DNA of 64,000 nt from Brettanomyces bruxellensis (Eukaryota > Ascomycota > Pichiomycetes > Pichiales > Pichiaceae). The stretch is taken from positions 1,178,001 through 1,242,000 of the forward strand of contig NC_054688.1 in the NCBI RefSeq assembly GCF_011074885.1, read 5' to 3'. The notes beneath the pieces were generated by a model. It was given only the letters and a program-made list of their open reading frames with translations. It made no database searches and was not told the origin of the DNA. A program made the translations under genes and the position numbers. This document shows, piece by piece, positions 28,749-39,719 of this stretch (position 1 is the stretch's first letter; every line of letters starts with the position of its first letter).

Positions 28749-31226
28749 ATGTCTGGAGAGAATAAAGATGATCCTTTACATGGATTGGCACCAAAGCTGG
28801 TAGGCCTCGTTCGGCTTTGTTCTGCATTGAATTCTAAGGACATAGACTTTTATCGGAGTATAGACTCCGGAATAAAGCAGGAAAGTGATGACGTTCGGAC
28901 GAAATTATTGGATATGCTTAATCGATTAGTTAAATCTTCTATTTCCATATCAACGGATTTGGATCCCGAACAATTCATTATCAAGGATGGCAAAGAAAAC
29001 GAGAAGCAGAACATGAAATTGATTGGAGATCTTCTTGACACGTTTTTTGAAAATGTTGAAATTGGCATGGATGCATATAAAAAGTCCAGAATTCACGAAT
29101 ATGATAATGGAGCTAAATCAGGCACGGCAGGCACAAATACGGAAGAAGAGGGTCCAGATGGAGTCAAGTACACATACTTAGACGATGCAGATAACTCTAC
29201 GAGTAAAAAGCTTCCGATCCAGATGCAACATTCGAAAATCGAAAAGCCTCAAACGAAATTTGTGCCGAAAGTGGATAACTTTGAAAAGCATCCTTTCAAG
29301 CCCAAGATTGATTCGAAGCCAAATGCGGTTATTCCATTTGAGAAGAGCATGGAGCTTGTTCCAGCCTCAGAGGCAATTCCACAGCATTATATTAATCCAT
29401 ACGAGTACGAGATTATGAATGCTAAATACCCAGATTGGATATTTTCACCCATAGAGCATCCTTACACATCTGTTCCCTGGAAGAGCAGCCCACAACCTGG
29501 GTGGGTTGATAATGTGGAGCAACTTAAAGCACTATTGTCCGAGTTAGAGAAGTGTAAAGTGATAGGTGTTGATTTGGAACATCATGATTACCGAACATAT
29601 CATGGTCTTACATCTTTAATGCAGATTTCAACGGACACCGGCAAGGATTACATTGTTGACCCGCTTTCTGCACAGCTAAGGCCTCATTTAAGCCTACTAA
29701 ATATTGTCTTCACAAATCCAGATATCATCAAAGTGTTCCATGGAGCATTTATGGATATGATGTGGCTTCAGAGGGATTTGGGCCTATACGTGGTTTCGCT
29801 ATTTGATACCTACTGGGCGGCAAAAGAGTTGGCTCTGGGCAAATATTCGTTGGCATTTCTTTTGGAGAAGTACATTCATTTTCGTACATCGAAGAAATGG
29901 CAACTTGCAGACTGGAGAATTCGGCCTTTGGGACCCGAAATGAGGAATTATGCTAAGGCCGATACACATTTCCTTATAGAGCTGTTTGGAAAGATTCAAG
30001 CCGAGCTCATAAAGAAACCAGGTGCCATGAAACGAGTTTTATACCATTCACGAAAAGTTTCAAACCGGAGATTCGAGTATGCAACGTACAAACCTCGAAA
30101 TGCCGCAGCGTTTGGTGTTGTTTCAACAGGTGGCTCTGTTCCACTTACACCAGAATTCCAGGATGCTTTATTTAGCTTTGATACAAGCAGAGAGCTCCCT
30201 TGGCTATCGCTGATGCGTTCAAACGGTATTCCAGATACTAAAGGGCCAGTGGTCGAGGCATTGTACAAATGGAGAGATAATAAAGCACGGAAAGAAGATG
30301 AATCGATTAGATACATCATGTCAGACTTTGTTTTGACATCATTGGCCAATTCATTTTCTCCTGGGGCCATTGATCAAATTACGGAGGCAGCAGTGCTGAA
30401 TGTGATTAATAGATCCGCCAGATTTGGCTCCTCATACTATGTGAGGAAATGCATCAAAGATCTTACTGTGTTGATTAGAGATGTGATGAAGCAACTGTCT
30501 AGAATTGACCTGAAAGCATGGCAGCTTGCTGCTGGTACAATTACACCTCCGGTCCTGTCAAACACAAAAATTGATGCCAAGAATGTGTATTCATCTGTGA
30601 GAGATGTCGAGAGACTAGATGACGAATTTGCAGGCCTTTCCTCGCAATTTGAAAAGCTGAATTTCCCGGGAAAGACAGATGAACAGACAGCAAGATGCTC
30701 TCTTGAAAAAGCAGACCCACAATTATTTGCAGGTAAGGAATCTGTTGGAATTCGATACTCTAAAGGTGGAAATGCAGCCACGCCAGTCTCAAAGAAAGAG
30801 GCCAAAAGCAGGTTGGACAAGATTGTGGACAGATTCGCAAAGAATACAGAGAGAGTTACTCTTGCAGACCTACAAATAGAGGAAGAAGCCAAGCATGAAA
30901 ATGCAAATGAGATACAGAATGAAGAAGCTGAACATGATGTAGATGAGCAAAGGCCAAAGAGGGAGGACAAAAATGAAATTATAACACTAAGAAAGCATCA
31001 GAACAGAAATAACAGGAGGAGAGGAAAAGTACAAAGGAATGATGGAGAGAGTATTGATTTATCGAAAAGATTACTCGAACCGATTGACGACAGAAAGAGA
31101 AGAAGAAAGCACAAAAAGAGATCATACGATCCATATGCGGATTCTTCGAAGCAGAATCCAAATATACCTCTTGCCAGAAAGAGGAAGAGGAGGGACCTGG
31201 GAAAGCAGGCCACTTTTAAGAAATAG
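28749..31226 (+). CDS. RRP6: Nuclear exosome 3'-5' exonuclease Rrp6
   Basis: I place the start at 28749 (MSGENKDDPLHGLAPK); an ATG ten codons upstream at 28719 is also possible. The protein has about 825 residues. It has an N-terminal PMC2NT-like helical domain, then a DEDD-Y exonuclease near residues 270-400: VIGVDLEHHDYRTYHG (Asp/Glu), VFHGAFMDMMWLQRD (Asp) and NYAKADTHFL (Tyr and Asp). An HRDC domain follows (about residues 480-570), then a Lys/Arg-rich C-terminus with nuclear localisation signals (KRKRRDLGK). Rrp6 trims and degrades nuclear RNAs, including rRNA and snoRNA precursors, with the core exosome. All catalytic acids are present. Confidence 0.94.
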   Translation: MSGENKDDPLHGLAPKLVGLVRLCSALNSKDIDFYRSIDSGIKQESDDVRTKLLDMLNRLVKSSISISTDLDPEQFIIKDGKENEKQNMKLIGDLLDTFFENVEIGMDAYKKSRIHEYDNGAKSGTAGTNTEEEGPDGVKYTYLDDADNSTSKKLPIQMQHSKIEKPQTKFVPKVDNFEKHPFKPKIDSKPNAVIPFEKSMELVPASEAIPQHYINPYEYEIMNAKYPDWIFSPIEHPYTSVPWKSSPQPGWVDNVEQLKALLSELEKCKVIGVDLEHHDYRTYHGLTSLMQISTDTGKDYIVDPLSAQLRPHLSLLNIVFTNPDIIKVFHGAFMDMMWLQRDLGLYVVSLFDTYWAAKELALGKYSLAFLLEKYIHFRTSKKWQLADWRIRPLGPEMRNYAKADTHFLIELFGKIQAELIKKPGAMKRVLYHSRKVSNRRFEYATYKPRNAAAFGVVSTGGSVPLTPEFQDALFSFDTSRELPWLSLMRSNGIPDTKGPVVEALYKWRDNKARKEDESIRYIMSDFVLTSLANSFSPGAIDQITEAAVLNVINRSARFGSSYYVRKCIKDLTVLIRDVMKQLSRIDLKAWQLAAGTITPPVLSNTKIDAKNVYSSVRDVERLDDEFAGLSSQFEKLNFPGKTDEQTARCSLEKADPQLFAGKESVGIRYSKGGNAATPVSKKEAKSRLDKIVDRFAKNTERVTLADLQIEEEAKHENANEIQNEEAEHDVDEQRPKREDKNEIITLRKHQNRNNRRRGKVQRNDGESIDLSKRLLEPIDDRKRRRKHKKRSYDPYADSSKQNPNIPLARKRKRRDLGKQATFKK

Positions 31227-31728
31227 AACTTTCGTTTGTGCGAATAAATCACATATCTAGAGAAAATGTACGTAAACAGAGCAGTAGCTTTATTATCTGC
31301 ACAGCCTTCCGAATTGTGGTTGCAGACGAGAATTTATTTGTACATAGTTCACAAACTTCATAATTTTCAATCACCAGTCGCAATCATGTGTTGGCACGGT
31401 TGGCAAAATTCCTTGTTAATATGTACAAAGCCGAATACAGGAATCACCTATTTGGGTAAACAAGTATTAGCGCCGAGTAAAATGCTACACAAAGCAGCAG
31501 ATACTTCAAGGATTACTACGAACAATCTGGAAGCGAGCTTTGATTACAACAAAAGAGTAGCATACAACCGGATGAAGACAATGCTGGTATTACTGACAGC
31601 CTTGCGGCCAAGTGTAACATAAGTTTCTTTAATTTTAATTTAATAGCCCCCATTATTATATGAAAAGCACAACTTTAAATTTAAAATACACGTGCAAGGA
31701 TTTCTCTTGGTCCATCCAGGAAATTTTC
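31227..31728. other. Convergent intergenic region RRP6/APT1
   Basis: Contains an open frame of 118 codons at 31266-31622 that has no recognisable domain and an atypical composition; I treat it as chance. Otherwise this is AT-rich 3' flanking DNA. Confidence 0.4.
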
Positions 31729-32349
31729 TCACTCCTGAGAATTTGTTTCGTGCACTGAGCCCAAAGATTTGGGCTGGCCACATAAAAGAGTGAATGAATC
31801 AGCCTGCAATCTATTTCTTCCCTTCAAGAAATCCAATTCCATCACAAACAAAAATCCAAGAAGAGTGGCATCACAGTCTAGAACCAACTTTCCAGCAGCT
31901 TCGGCCGAGCCTCCCGTGGCAAGGATGTCATCCACAATTAAAACTGTAGAGCCCTCAGGAATGGCTTCTTTTTGTATTTCGAAGTAATCATCACCATACT
32001 CTTTTGTATATTTCGCCTCGTAGACTTCTCCGGGGAGCTTTCCTCTCTTTCTGACAGGAACAAAGCCTGCATTAAGTGCCAATGCTAACGTTGGTCCAAA
32101 TAGAAAACCTCTAGATTCTAATCCAACAACATAGTCTATCGTCTCTCCCTTGAATTTCTCATCAACATAAGTTTTGAAAGCCAAGACTAGCTTGTTGAAC
32201 AGATTTGGAATACGGAAAATTGGGAGGAAATCGACGAAAAGAATTCCATCTTTGGGAAAATTCGGATACTGATGAAGTGCTGTTTTGAGCTCTTGCGAGA
32301 TCTCATTGATCTTTTTGGACGCTTCTGGTGAAAGAGTAGGGTCCGACAT
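31729..32349 (-). CDS. APT1: Adenine phosphoribosyltransferase
   Basis: A 206-residue protein. The PRPP-binding motif VLIVDDILATGGSA lies near residues 132-145, and GLESRGFLFGPTLA (about residues 81-94) and FVPVRKRGKLPG (about residues 99-110) are typical of APRTases. The enzyme makes AMP from adenine and PRPP in purine salvage. S. cerevisiae has APT1 and the less active APT2; the motifs are intact here, so an active enzyme is likely. Length is near the usual 180-187 with a short extension at the C-terminus. Confidence 0.93.
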   Translation of the reverse strand: MSDPTLSPEASKKINEISQELKTALHQYPNFPKDGILFVDFLPIFRIPNLFNKLVLAFKTYVDEKFKGETIDYVVGLESRGFLFGPTLALALNAGFVPVRKRGKLPGEVYEAKYTKEYGDDYFEIQKEAIPEGSTVLIVDDILATGGSAEAAGKLVLDCDATLLGFLFVMELDFLKGRNRLQADSFTLLCGQPKSLGSVHETNSQE

Positions 32350-32936
32350 GATTCCGATTAGTGCGTGCTTGGGGGGCTTCTTTGATTATGTATGATAAAT
32401 GGTGTGTCTCCGAAATAAAGAAGAGTATTCGTATGTTTGTCCATGCAGATCGAGATCGAGTTCACCCCCTAAAAAAAAAAAAAAAAAAAAAAAAATAGAT
32501 GCTCAGGAAAAATTTTGGACTGAAAAATTAACCGGAAGACATACTTATCTATAACTTTGCCAATGTCCGACATTAGACTGTCATTATATGGACACTTTGA
32601 ACAATTGGATTACAGCCGGCTCAGTGTATGTTTGTGCGTTGGGTATAGTCGCGAGATCTCGATTTGATGGGTAGAAGGGGAAAAAAAAAAAAAAAAAAAA
32701 CTGAAACATGTTTTTGGTCTACAGATGTACTATCGGCAGGCAAGTACTACAACAATATACCAAAATACCTAAAAGAAGACTGCTAAACACATAAATAAAA
32801 AAGCAAAACTACTTTAATATACAGATGTCAAATTCAGCGTTGGCGCTTACTTAGATATACATTCTGGTGGTGGATCATTGAATGGAAAGAGTGCACCAGT
32901 AAGAAATAAAAAAAATGAAAACTCTTCTCCCATCCT
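32350..32936. other. Intergenic with A tracts
   Basis: This 587-bp stretch lies between two minus-strand genes and holds A runs of 25 (32471-32495) and 20 (32681-32700). These may be promoter poly(dA:dT) elements for APT1. No other gene is seen. Confidence 0.5.
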
Positions 32937-35284
32937 CTAAACATTGTTGGTGAAGATGTTTAAGGGTGTGGAACTTCGACTTCTCTCTTCATCTCCAAAC
33001 TGGTGGTGTCTCCTGGATCTACTCTGGAACAGCACAAAGTTATCATCCACAATGTCAGACATCACTTCTGAGATGTAGTAAAAGCCGCCAGTAGACGTCC
33101 ATGAAACAGAATTCACATCGTAGATGTATCGGGAGGTTTTAAGCCTGCTCAAAATAGAAGAGGCGTTATTCCAAGTCACGGTAAACCCAGCCGGGACAAT
33201 CGGCTTTAAACTGATGATCTTTGTGCCGACCTTGAGATCCGAAAAAAGCTCCACAACTTTGCTGTTCAGCTTTGCATCGAAAAGATAGTTGTTCACTAGG
33301 ATAACATCACATCTATCAACAACCTTCTTCACATCCATATTATCCTCGAAAGACTGTCGTGAGAAAAGGTGGACTGGCCATGAGTCAATCCCATTACCTT
33401 GCATCTCTTGCAAAACTCTGCAGCCTGTTTATCACCCAAATCAGATGCGTTTTTCGCAATTTCAACTCCGTAACTCTCGCAGCCAAACTCAACTGCCGCC
33501 TGAATGACACAGTTGGCCACACCGGATCCTAAATCCATAAAGCAGCTGTCCTTGGATAATCCACACTGCTTATAAACCTTGCTGAGAAGTTGAGGCATCA
33601 ATTCTCCATACACGTAGTTGGAAAAAGCCTTGTAAGAGCGGAGTTTTCTAGAATCCGGCATCACAGCTCTTGCATAGCACATATCTAACAATTCGTAGAT
33701 GGTGACAATCGGAAAATTGCTTCTGCCAGCAGTATATCTCATCGTGACACCTCTTTCTCGCAGATCTTTCATCAACGCATTGAATTCATTAACCGAATCC
33801 AAGATTCCATGAATATCCTCATTGTCAAAGCTCGTTATATACCTGCCAATAACACAATCCTTGGGCTGTTTCATATTAACAACCTTCTCTCTCACATCCG
33901 GTGGCATGAACGTGAATGCTAGCAACTCCATATGGCGTCCAAGTTCGTCAAACACGTTGAATGCGGTATCCTTCTTGCTCTCAGCCAACAGATAGTGCTC
34001 AGTATAATCAGAGAACGGATACTGAAGTTCGAGTTCCGTCGGTGGAAAATTTGGATCGTCCATATTGTACGATGCCTTGTCATTTTCCACCAAATCCTTT
34101 GCCTGTAGTAGGCCAGTCGGAATGTCAGAGTCTGGCTCAAATCTATAAATCGAATCCACAAACATCTTCCTGTTACCAATTTCCAAGAATGTCTCGTTTG
34201 TCAAATCCGAGAACCAAACTGCTTCTTCCTTCTTCTCCTCCTGCTTGATATTCTGTGCCTCCTTCTCCTCTTCTTCCTTCTTCACAGACGTCTGTATCTT
34301 TTCTTTGTGTTCGGATTTAGTCGTGCCTTTTGGTTTCTTTGCCGCTTTGTGAATCAGTTTCTTTTCCTTTAGCGTTTTCTTCCTCTTCAAAGTTTTCAAC
34401 CTCCTTGTGGAACGCTTCTGTCTCACTTCATCAAGTACCGGATACCATCTCTTAACCGGTTTCACTTCTCTTCTTTTAGTTGCATCGAAGTTGTCGTTTC
34501 CCACATGCGTAAAGTATGCAGTAGCATGCAATAATTGCTCCACCTCGTTTCCATGATAGTAGTCTTCCTTCTTTGGCGGTTTCTTTTCATTATTTCTTCC
34601 CGCATTTAATGCACGTCTCTTTGCTCTCTCAATGGCTTGCTGTCTTTTGAGCTCCTTTTTTCTCATCATGCTTTCCTCTAGTTTCTCCTTTCTGCGCCTT
34701 TTTTCTTCCGGCGTTAGTACCTTTGTCTTCTTAAATCTATAAACTCCACTTTGAATCATGTTTTCTTTGATCTTCTCTATTGCCTCGCTCGATTTCCGTT
34801 CTTTCCCTCGTGACATTGACATATACCATTCTGATGCCTCCAGAAGATCTGCCAATGCCTTATTTCTCCTTTTTGCCTTTTTTGTGACTTTCTTCTGTTC
34901 ACTTGGCTCTTTTTTTCTTTTACTTAGCGTTACTGTGCTCCCACTGTCTCCGTTTGATTGATATTTTGTATTTTCCAAACTCTCAAACTTCCCATTCAAT
35001 TTATCAGTCACGTTTGTCTCGTCGGGGCAAACAGATGTTGAATCGACGCGATTCGAATCATTATTTACCTGATTTTCCATCTTCTGAGGGCAGTGCTCAT
35101 CACTTTGAGGAGAATCCGACACAGAGGTCGAAGAAACACTTGAAAGTCCCTCTTCAAAAGTAGACGAGTACTCCGAATGTGATCTGTTAAGATCAACGCC
35201 CACCATGTTACCAATTGGGGCTCCCAACAACACAAAACAAAAGATCTGGCCAGGCGTAGAATGCCTTTTTCTAGACTTGTCCAC
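32937..35284 (-). pseudogene. DOT1: Dot1 histone H3 Lys79 methyltransferase, interrupted by one frameshift
   Basis: Two frames make up one gene. From 35284 to 33329 a 651-residue frame holds a Lys-rich N-terminus and most of the DOT1 domain, including the SAM-binding DLGSGVANCVIQAAVEFG (about residues 583-600) and YGVEIAKNASD. From about 33355 the homology continues in the other frame to 32937, with DVILVNNYLFD (the NN motif next to the active site), KIISLKPIV and the SVSWTSTGGFYYIS end of the fold. The shift equals loss of one base near 33349-33352, in a short A run. Dot1 methylates H3K79 and limits Sir-protein spreading. Both halves are well conserved, so a sequencing or assembly error is at least as likely as a true pseudogene. 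The start could also be the ATG 26 codons in (MVGVDLNRSHSEYS). Confidence 0.85.
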
Positions 35285-35928
35285 GTTATGACAGTGAGTT
35301 GAACCTTAAGCTTAGCAAAAAGAAAGCAACTCTGTTCAGGAAGTCTATGCACGAAAAAGATAAATAAAGAAAAAATAAAAAATAAAAAATAAAAATAATA
35401 AAAAAATAAAGAAAAACATAAATGGATATCCCCTCAAAAGTATATTTCCCACACTTTTACGTTTTTTTACCTTTACAATTTTTTAAATTGGCAGTTACGC
35501 GAAAATTTCAGTCTGAAAAAATTGCTTACCAGAGTGCCGAAAGAAAATAAATGACCCGGACTGACTGGAAATTCACGGCAGTCCGAATCCAGGTTGTGGG
35601 AAGTGCGGCACCGCTTAATAGCATCGCTTGCCGATTAGTACATGCACCATGAAATCTTTAAATGGCCAGAAAACTCGTTGTTCCAAGATTATTTGTGACG
35701 TATTATATCACCATGTTACATATATGTGAAAGGTTCTCAAATAAACGTATTGTGCGTTTAAAATTGAAAAGTAATCAGTGACAGATCATTCCATCACTTT
35801 GTTTTTTTCTGAATATGCAATATCTAAGCTGATTAAATCGTTCCTCCATTATTATGTACCGCCGCTGCCGCTATTGATAAAATCCGATTTCTTGAGCCAG
35901 ACTTTCATTTCTGTCGTTTGACACATAT
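35285..35928. other. Intergenic, AT-rich
   Basis: This 644-bp stretch lies between the DOT1 start and the TIP20 stop. An A/AT-rich run spans about 35362-35420 (AAATAAA units). No gene is recognised. Confidence 0.45.
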
Positions 35929-38013
35929 TCATGCTTTCCTGAGCATCAAGTCGGATATGTCCTTTCTTGATATCACATGATGCTGCGAATACTCTATGGT
36001 ATCGGATCCAAGGACATCAAGCATATCTATTATTCTATAGTAGTGCTTGTAATCCCTGGTAATGTTCAAGTTATCATAAAGCATGTCAATGTGCATTTTC
36101 AACTGGGAGGCACCAGGTTTGCTGAATGTATTACACCAAATGAAATTCTTCTCGAAATACGTGGATATGACACTCGAAAATATTTGCTTTGCAGACCTGA
36201 ATTCCGCAACAAACAAGCACTTTCTCAAGAATTCCAAATCTTTTCGCAATGTCTCTATTGGAAGTTGCAATTCTTGGCATTGTGAGTTCACATCCTCCAA
36301 ATTATTCCAGGATGTGTTGTTTTGGAAGTATTCCTTCATGGTCCTGTTTAGTTGTCTCTCTATATGTGTTTTAAGCTTTTCCGTTATTTTACTAAGCACC
36401 CCTCTCTGGTAACCTGATACCACCGAATCGAAAAATGTATTAGCACAATTGTTATTAGGGTTTATTGCATTCCAGAGTTCAACAAATATTGGTTTTTCAC
36501 CCCACTTCTGCATTGCTGCTACCATGAATTTCGCCGAGCACCATATTCGACATAAACGCTCGATATAGCTTATGTCATCTGTTCTCTTCACGGAATCCAA
36601 TGCATTAAGTCCTTGCGAGAGGATTTCATAGTAGAAATTCAACAATTTTAATTGAACATCACTGAGAAACTTGAGCTGGTATTTTAAAGGCAAGTCTTCA
36701 TAACTTAGCGTTATTCCATCGAACAAGTTTGTAAGATTCTCTGCCGATTTCGTAGGTTGAGTCTGACCTTCCTCTACAAATCCATAGTCTATGCTAAATG
36801 CTTGCTCAGCATTAATTATTTCGTCGTAACGATGATTGACAAATCGTTTTTCATCATCTAGCCATTTTGCAAATATCTGCTCATCCGAAAGAATGAGATC
36901 ATACGTTAGCCCAGGCCACTCGTCACGTCCCATAATTTGATGATAATTAAATTCATCCGCCAATCTACGGTCAAATTTCTGAAGTTCAAACACGAGATGG
37001 TTTAATAACTGTTCGTTTTTAGCACAAAGCGACCGATCATGTATAAATTTGTTTCGTGCGATGGCTAAAACCGATGTGATAAAGCTGTCTTCTATCAATA
37101 TCTTAGGATAGTATTTGTGAAAAATATCTCTAAATGTTAGACGTACCAGTTCCTGGTTTTTCTTCAAGTAACCAAAGATGTATTCAAGCGCATACTCTGG
37201 CTTTGAAATCTGATTGGTTTCTGTTGGTCCTTCAAAATGATAAACAAATCTAACCTTGAAAGCAGAGCAGATGCAATCCACTGCCCATATTGTTTTTGGA
37301 TATGTTGGATTGTTATTTATTGGATCAAGTGTTTGAAGTTTAAGAAGTCTCATGAAATTGAGGATTATCTTTTTCATCTCTGCGCTTTTTATTGGCTTTT
37401 GCTTTTCAGTGCCAAAATCCTTTAATTCTTCGTTCAATGCGTTTTCTGTTTCGGGCTTGAATCTGACAGTTATGACTGATGATAGACTATTAAATAGTTG
37501 ATCTCTGTATGATTTGATGCTGCTTATGACGGACTGTCCATATTCTGCTGTGTTATACTCTTCATTATTGTAGTAAAGTTCAACCCGTTTGTAAACATCT
37601 GTAAGAATATCTAATTGTTCATCATAATTCGAGTTGCTTATTGTATCCAGGTTTTTAAGATCTGATATATCTTTTTGAATTTTCAAAAAGGAAATGCACA
37701 CGTCCTTTAGTACCAATAAACGTCTTTTCTCGACCATTTGTTTTTTCACATCCTGCAATAGTGATAGATTTCCATATGTTTTGATTAGTGAGTCCAGCTT
37801 GTCAACATCGTTTGATTTAATTGCACTTTCAACCTGACTGCGGATTTCCCCAACAATCTTAGTCATTCTACTTTGCGTGCTTGCATTTTGACCTGTTAAA
37901 CTCGTTTTTTCTTTACTGTTGATGTCTTGCTTGTGCTGAATAGTGGCAATAACTTTGTCAATTGAATTGAGATCATCCAAAGAAGCAAAGTTTGCATTTA
38001 AAAACGTATCCAT
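35929..38013 (-). CDS. TIP20: Dsl1-complex subunit Tip20 (RINT1/TIP20 family)
   Basis: The protein has 694 residues, close to yeast Tip20 (701). The N-terminal 110 residues are coiled-coil-like. The RINT1/TIP20 hallmark is the segment KVRFVYHFEGPTETNQISKP followed by YALEYIFGYLKKN; later conserved blocks include GRDEWPGLTYDLILSDEQIF and LKFLSDVQLKLLNFYYEIL. Tip20, with Dsl1 and Sec39, tethers Golgi-derived COPI vesicles at the ER and works with the SNARE Ufe1. Sequence identity in this family is low, so the call rests on the RINT1-type motifs and the length. A single long exon is seen. Confidence 0.8.
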   Translation of the reverse strand: MDTFLNANFASLDDLNSIDKVIATIQHKQDINSKEKTSLTGQNASTQSRMTKIVGEIRSQVESAIKSNDVDKLDSLIKTYGNLSLLQDVKKQMVEKRRLLVLKDVCISFLKIQKDISDLKNLDTISNSNYDEQLDILTDVYKRVELYYNNEEYNTAEYGQSVISSIKSYRDQLFNSLSSVITVRFKPETENALNEELKDFGTEKQKPIKSAEMKKIILNFMRLLKLQTLDPINNNPTYPKTIWAVDCICSAFKVRFVYHFEGPTETNQISKPEYALEYIFGYLKKNQELVRLTFRDIFHKYYPKILIEDSFITSVLAIARNKFIHDRSLCAKNEQLLNHLVFELQKFDRRLADEFNYHQIMGRDEWPGLTYDLILSDEQIFAKWLDDEKRFVNHRYDEIINAEQAFSIDYGFVEEGQTQPTKSAENLTNLFDGITLSYEDLPLKYQLKFLSDVQLKLLNFYYEILSQGLNALDSVKRTDDISYIERLCRIWCSAKFMVAAMQKWGEKPIFVELWNAINPNNNCANTFFDSVVSGYQRGVLSKITEKLKTHIERQLNRTMKEYFQNNTSWNNLEDVNSQCQELQLPIETLRKDLEFLRKCLFVAEFRSAKQIFSSVISTYFEKNFIWCNTFSKPGASQLKMHIDMLYDNLNITRDYKHYYRIIDMLDVLGSDTIEYSQHHVISRKDISDLMLRKA

Positions 38014-38313
38014 GGTTTGAATTGAAGGAATTTATGGTGCGTACCCTATGAAATATAACTTTCGTAGACCCTCCTCCAAATGTAGCTATTCCTATAAGTG
38101 GTGTAATGAGATCAAGGAGAAAAGGACAGATCGGCAAACAGATGATAAAAAAATTGATTGTCCGAAAATATAACATTAGAGATGCCACCCGAAAAAAAAT
38201 GAATTAAAAAAAAAAAATAAAAAAGCTACAAGCGTGTAGATACTGATTTATGCTTTCATTGAGGATTTTACCACTCTATTTATGAGTTTCATAAAATTTG
38301 GCACTGTCAATAC
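38014..38313. other. Intergenic TIP20/BIO2
   Basis: A 300-bp stretch between two minus-strand genes, with an A run around 38207-38217 and no recognisable gene. Confidence 0.45.
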
Positions 38314-39602
38314 TTATATACTTCCACTCTCTTCACAGTGCTCTTTCAGTGCTCGTTCAGTAATCGGAACATTTTCGGCTAAATTAATACTAAAAGTCTT
38401 ACTCTTGGAATCTATATTAATTCTCAAATGAGCGTTTGGAGTACTTCTGGTGAAGGATTTCATCGGAACAAATCCCCATTTTTTAAGCATATTAATATCT
38501 TCATCCCAACCATTACACATTGTTGTAAGCATTTTTTCGCCAGTGAATATTGCGTTGACTCCAGCCATGAAAATTAGTAATTGTTCTGATTCTTTCATGG
38601 TGTATCTTCCGGCGGCTAATCTGACAATAGATGCAGGCATTAACAATCTTGCAGAAGCAATTGTTCTAAGGAGTTGCTCCATTGTAAGTTCCCTACCTTT
38701 ATACTTTGTTTTAAGCTCATCTGCCAACGGGGTTCCCTTTATTGGAATCAATTTGTTGATAGGAACAGACTCTGGATGTTCTTTCAAAGTGCATAATGTA
38801 TGCAAGAAGGAAATTCTATCATCATCTGTTTCTCCCAAGCCACAAATGCCACCTTGACACAATGAAATTCCAGCATCCTGGACTCTTTTACCAGTAGCTA
38901 ACCGATCATCAAATGTTCTAGAACTGATGATGTTCTTGTAATGATTCCTTGAAGTATCAATATTGTGATTATAAGCAGTTAATCCAGCCTTCTTTAACAC
39001 CTCCGCCTGGCCATCATCCAGCATTCCAAGTGTGACACATGTTTCCATTCCTAGTTCATCATTGATCTTTTTCACCATTCCACTGATCTTTTTAAGAGCA
39101 GACTTTCTTCCATGCATTCCTCTCCATGCAGAACCCATGCAAAACCTGGTTGCACCTTTTTGCTTGGCTTTTTTCGCCTGGGAGAAAACCGTGTCCAAAT
39201 CAAGTAATTTCTCTGCCTTAACATCAGTGTGATTTCTCGAGGATTGAGCGCAATACTTACAATCTTCTGTGCAACCACCTGTCTGATGGACAGCAATGAG
39301 CAAAACTGGATTTCAGATGGATTGAAAAACTTGCGTGTAATCAATTGTGAGTAAAAAAGAAGATCGTGAAGTGGGGTGTTGTATATTTCACCGATTTGAT
39401 CCTGTGTCCAATTGTGAAGTGGTTTATCAGTAGTCAAAGCTTTTTGCATCGCCTTTGAGATTGGCAATGTCTTGCTACCAATCAAACCAACAGTATCATC
39501 GACTTTGCCAACAGATTGGGCAAAGTTTCGCTTGATAGTGGTAGACTTTAAAATCAATCTAGAGGTGAAACACGAACGTTTAAAGGTAGTAATTTTAAGC
39601 AT
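38314..39602 (-). pseudogene. BIO2: Biotin synthase, interrupted by one frameshift
   Basis: The upstream frame (39602 leftwards) has a Ser/Arg-rich presequence consistent with mitochondrial import, then YNTPLHDLLFYSQLITRKFF and SEIQFCSLLSIR. From about 39275 the homology passes to another frame that carries TGGCTEDCKYCAQSSRNH, the CxxxCxxC cysteines for the radical-SAM iron-sulfur cluster, followed by CMGSAWRGMHGR, GYNHNIDTSR-like AYNHNIDTSR, GGICGLGETDDDRI and the rest of the barrel to 38314. Comparing with the family, one base seems missing between the Arg codon and the Thr-Gly-Gly-Cys codons. Biotin synthase inserts sulfur into dethiobiotin in the mitochondrial matrix. Apart from the shift every key motif is intact, so either a recent loss or a sequence error is possible. 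Confidence 0.88.
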
Positions 39603-39719
39603 GGCTGATATTCTGAGAAAGGGGTAATGGTGATATTTAATGGATATAAGCTATCAGTTGTTGAAAACTCTGATGAACAAAAAGAAAGTATTCAAAAATG
39701 ATAGAATAAAAACTAAGTA

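Noticed and set aside
31266..31622. 118-codon open frame between RRP6 and APT1
   Set aside because: No domain, odd composition (Trp/Cys scattered), placed in the 3' gap of two convergent genes; probably chance.
33350..33400. Short intron in DOT1 (GTAATG to CACGACAG) as an alternative to a frameshift
   Set aside because: It would be only about 44 nt with a non-standard 5' site and no TACTAAC, and would remove residues that align to the family (KRCKVMGLT).
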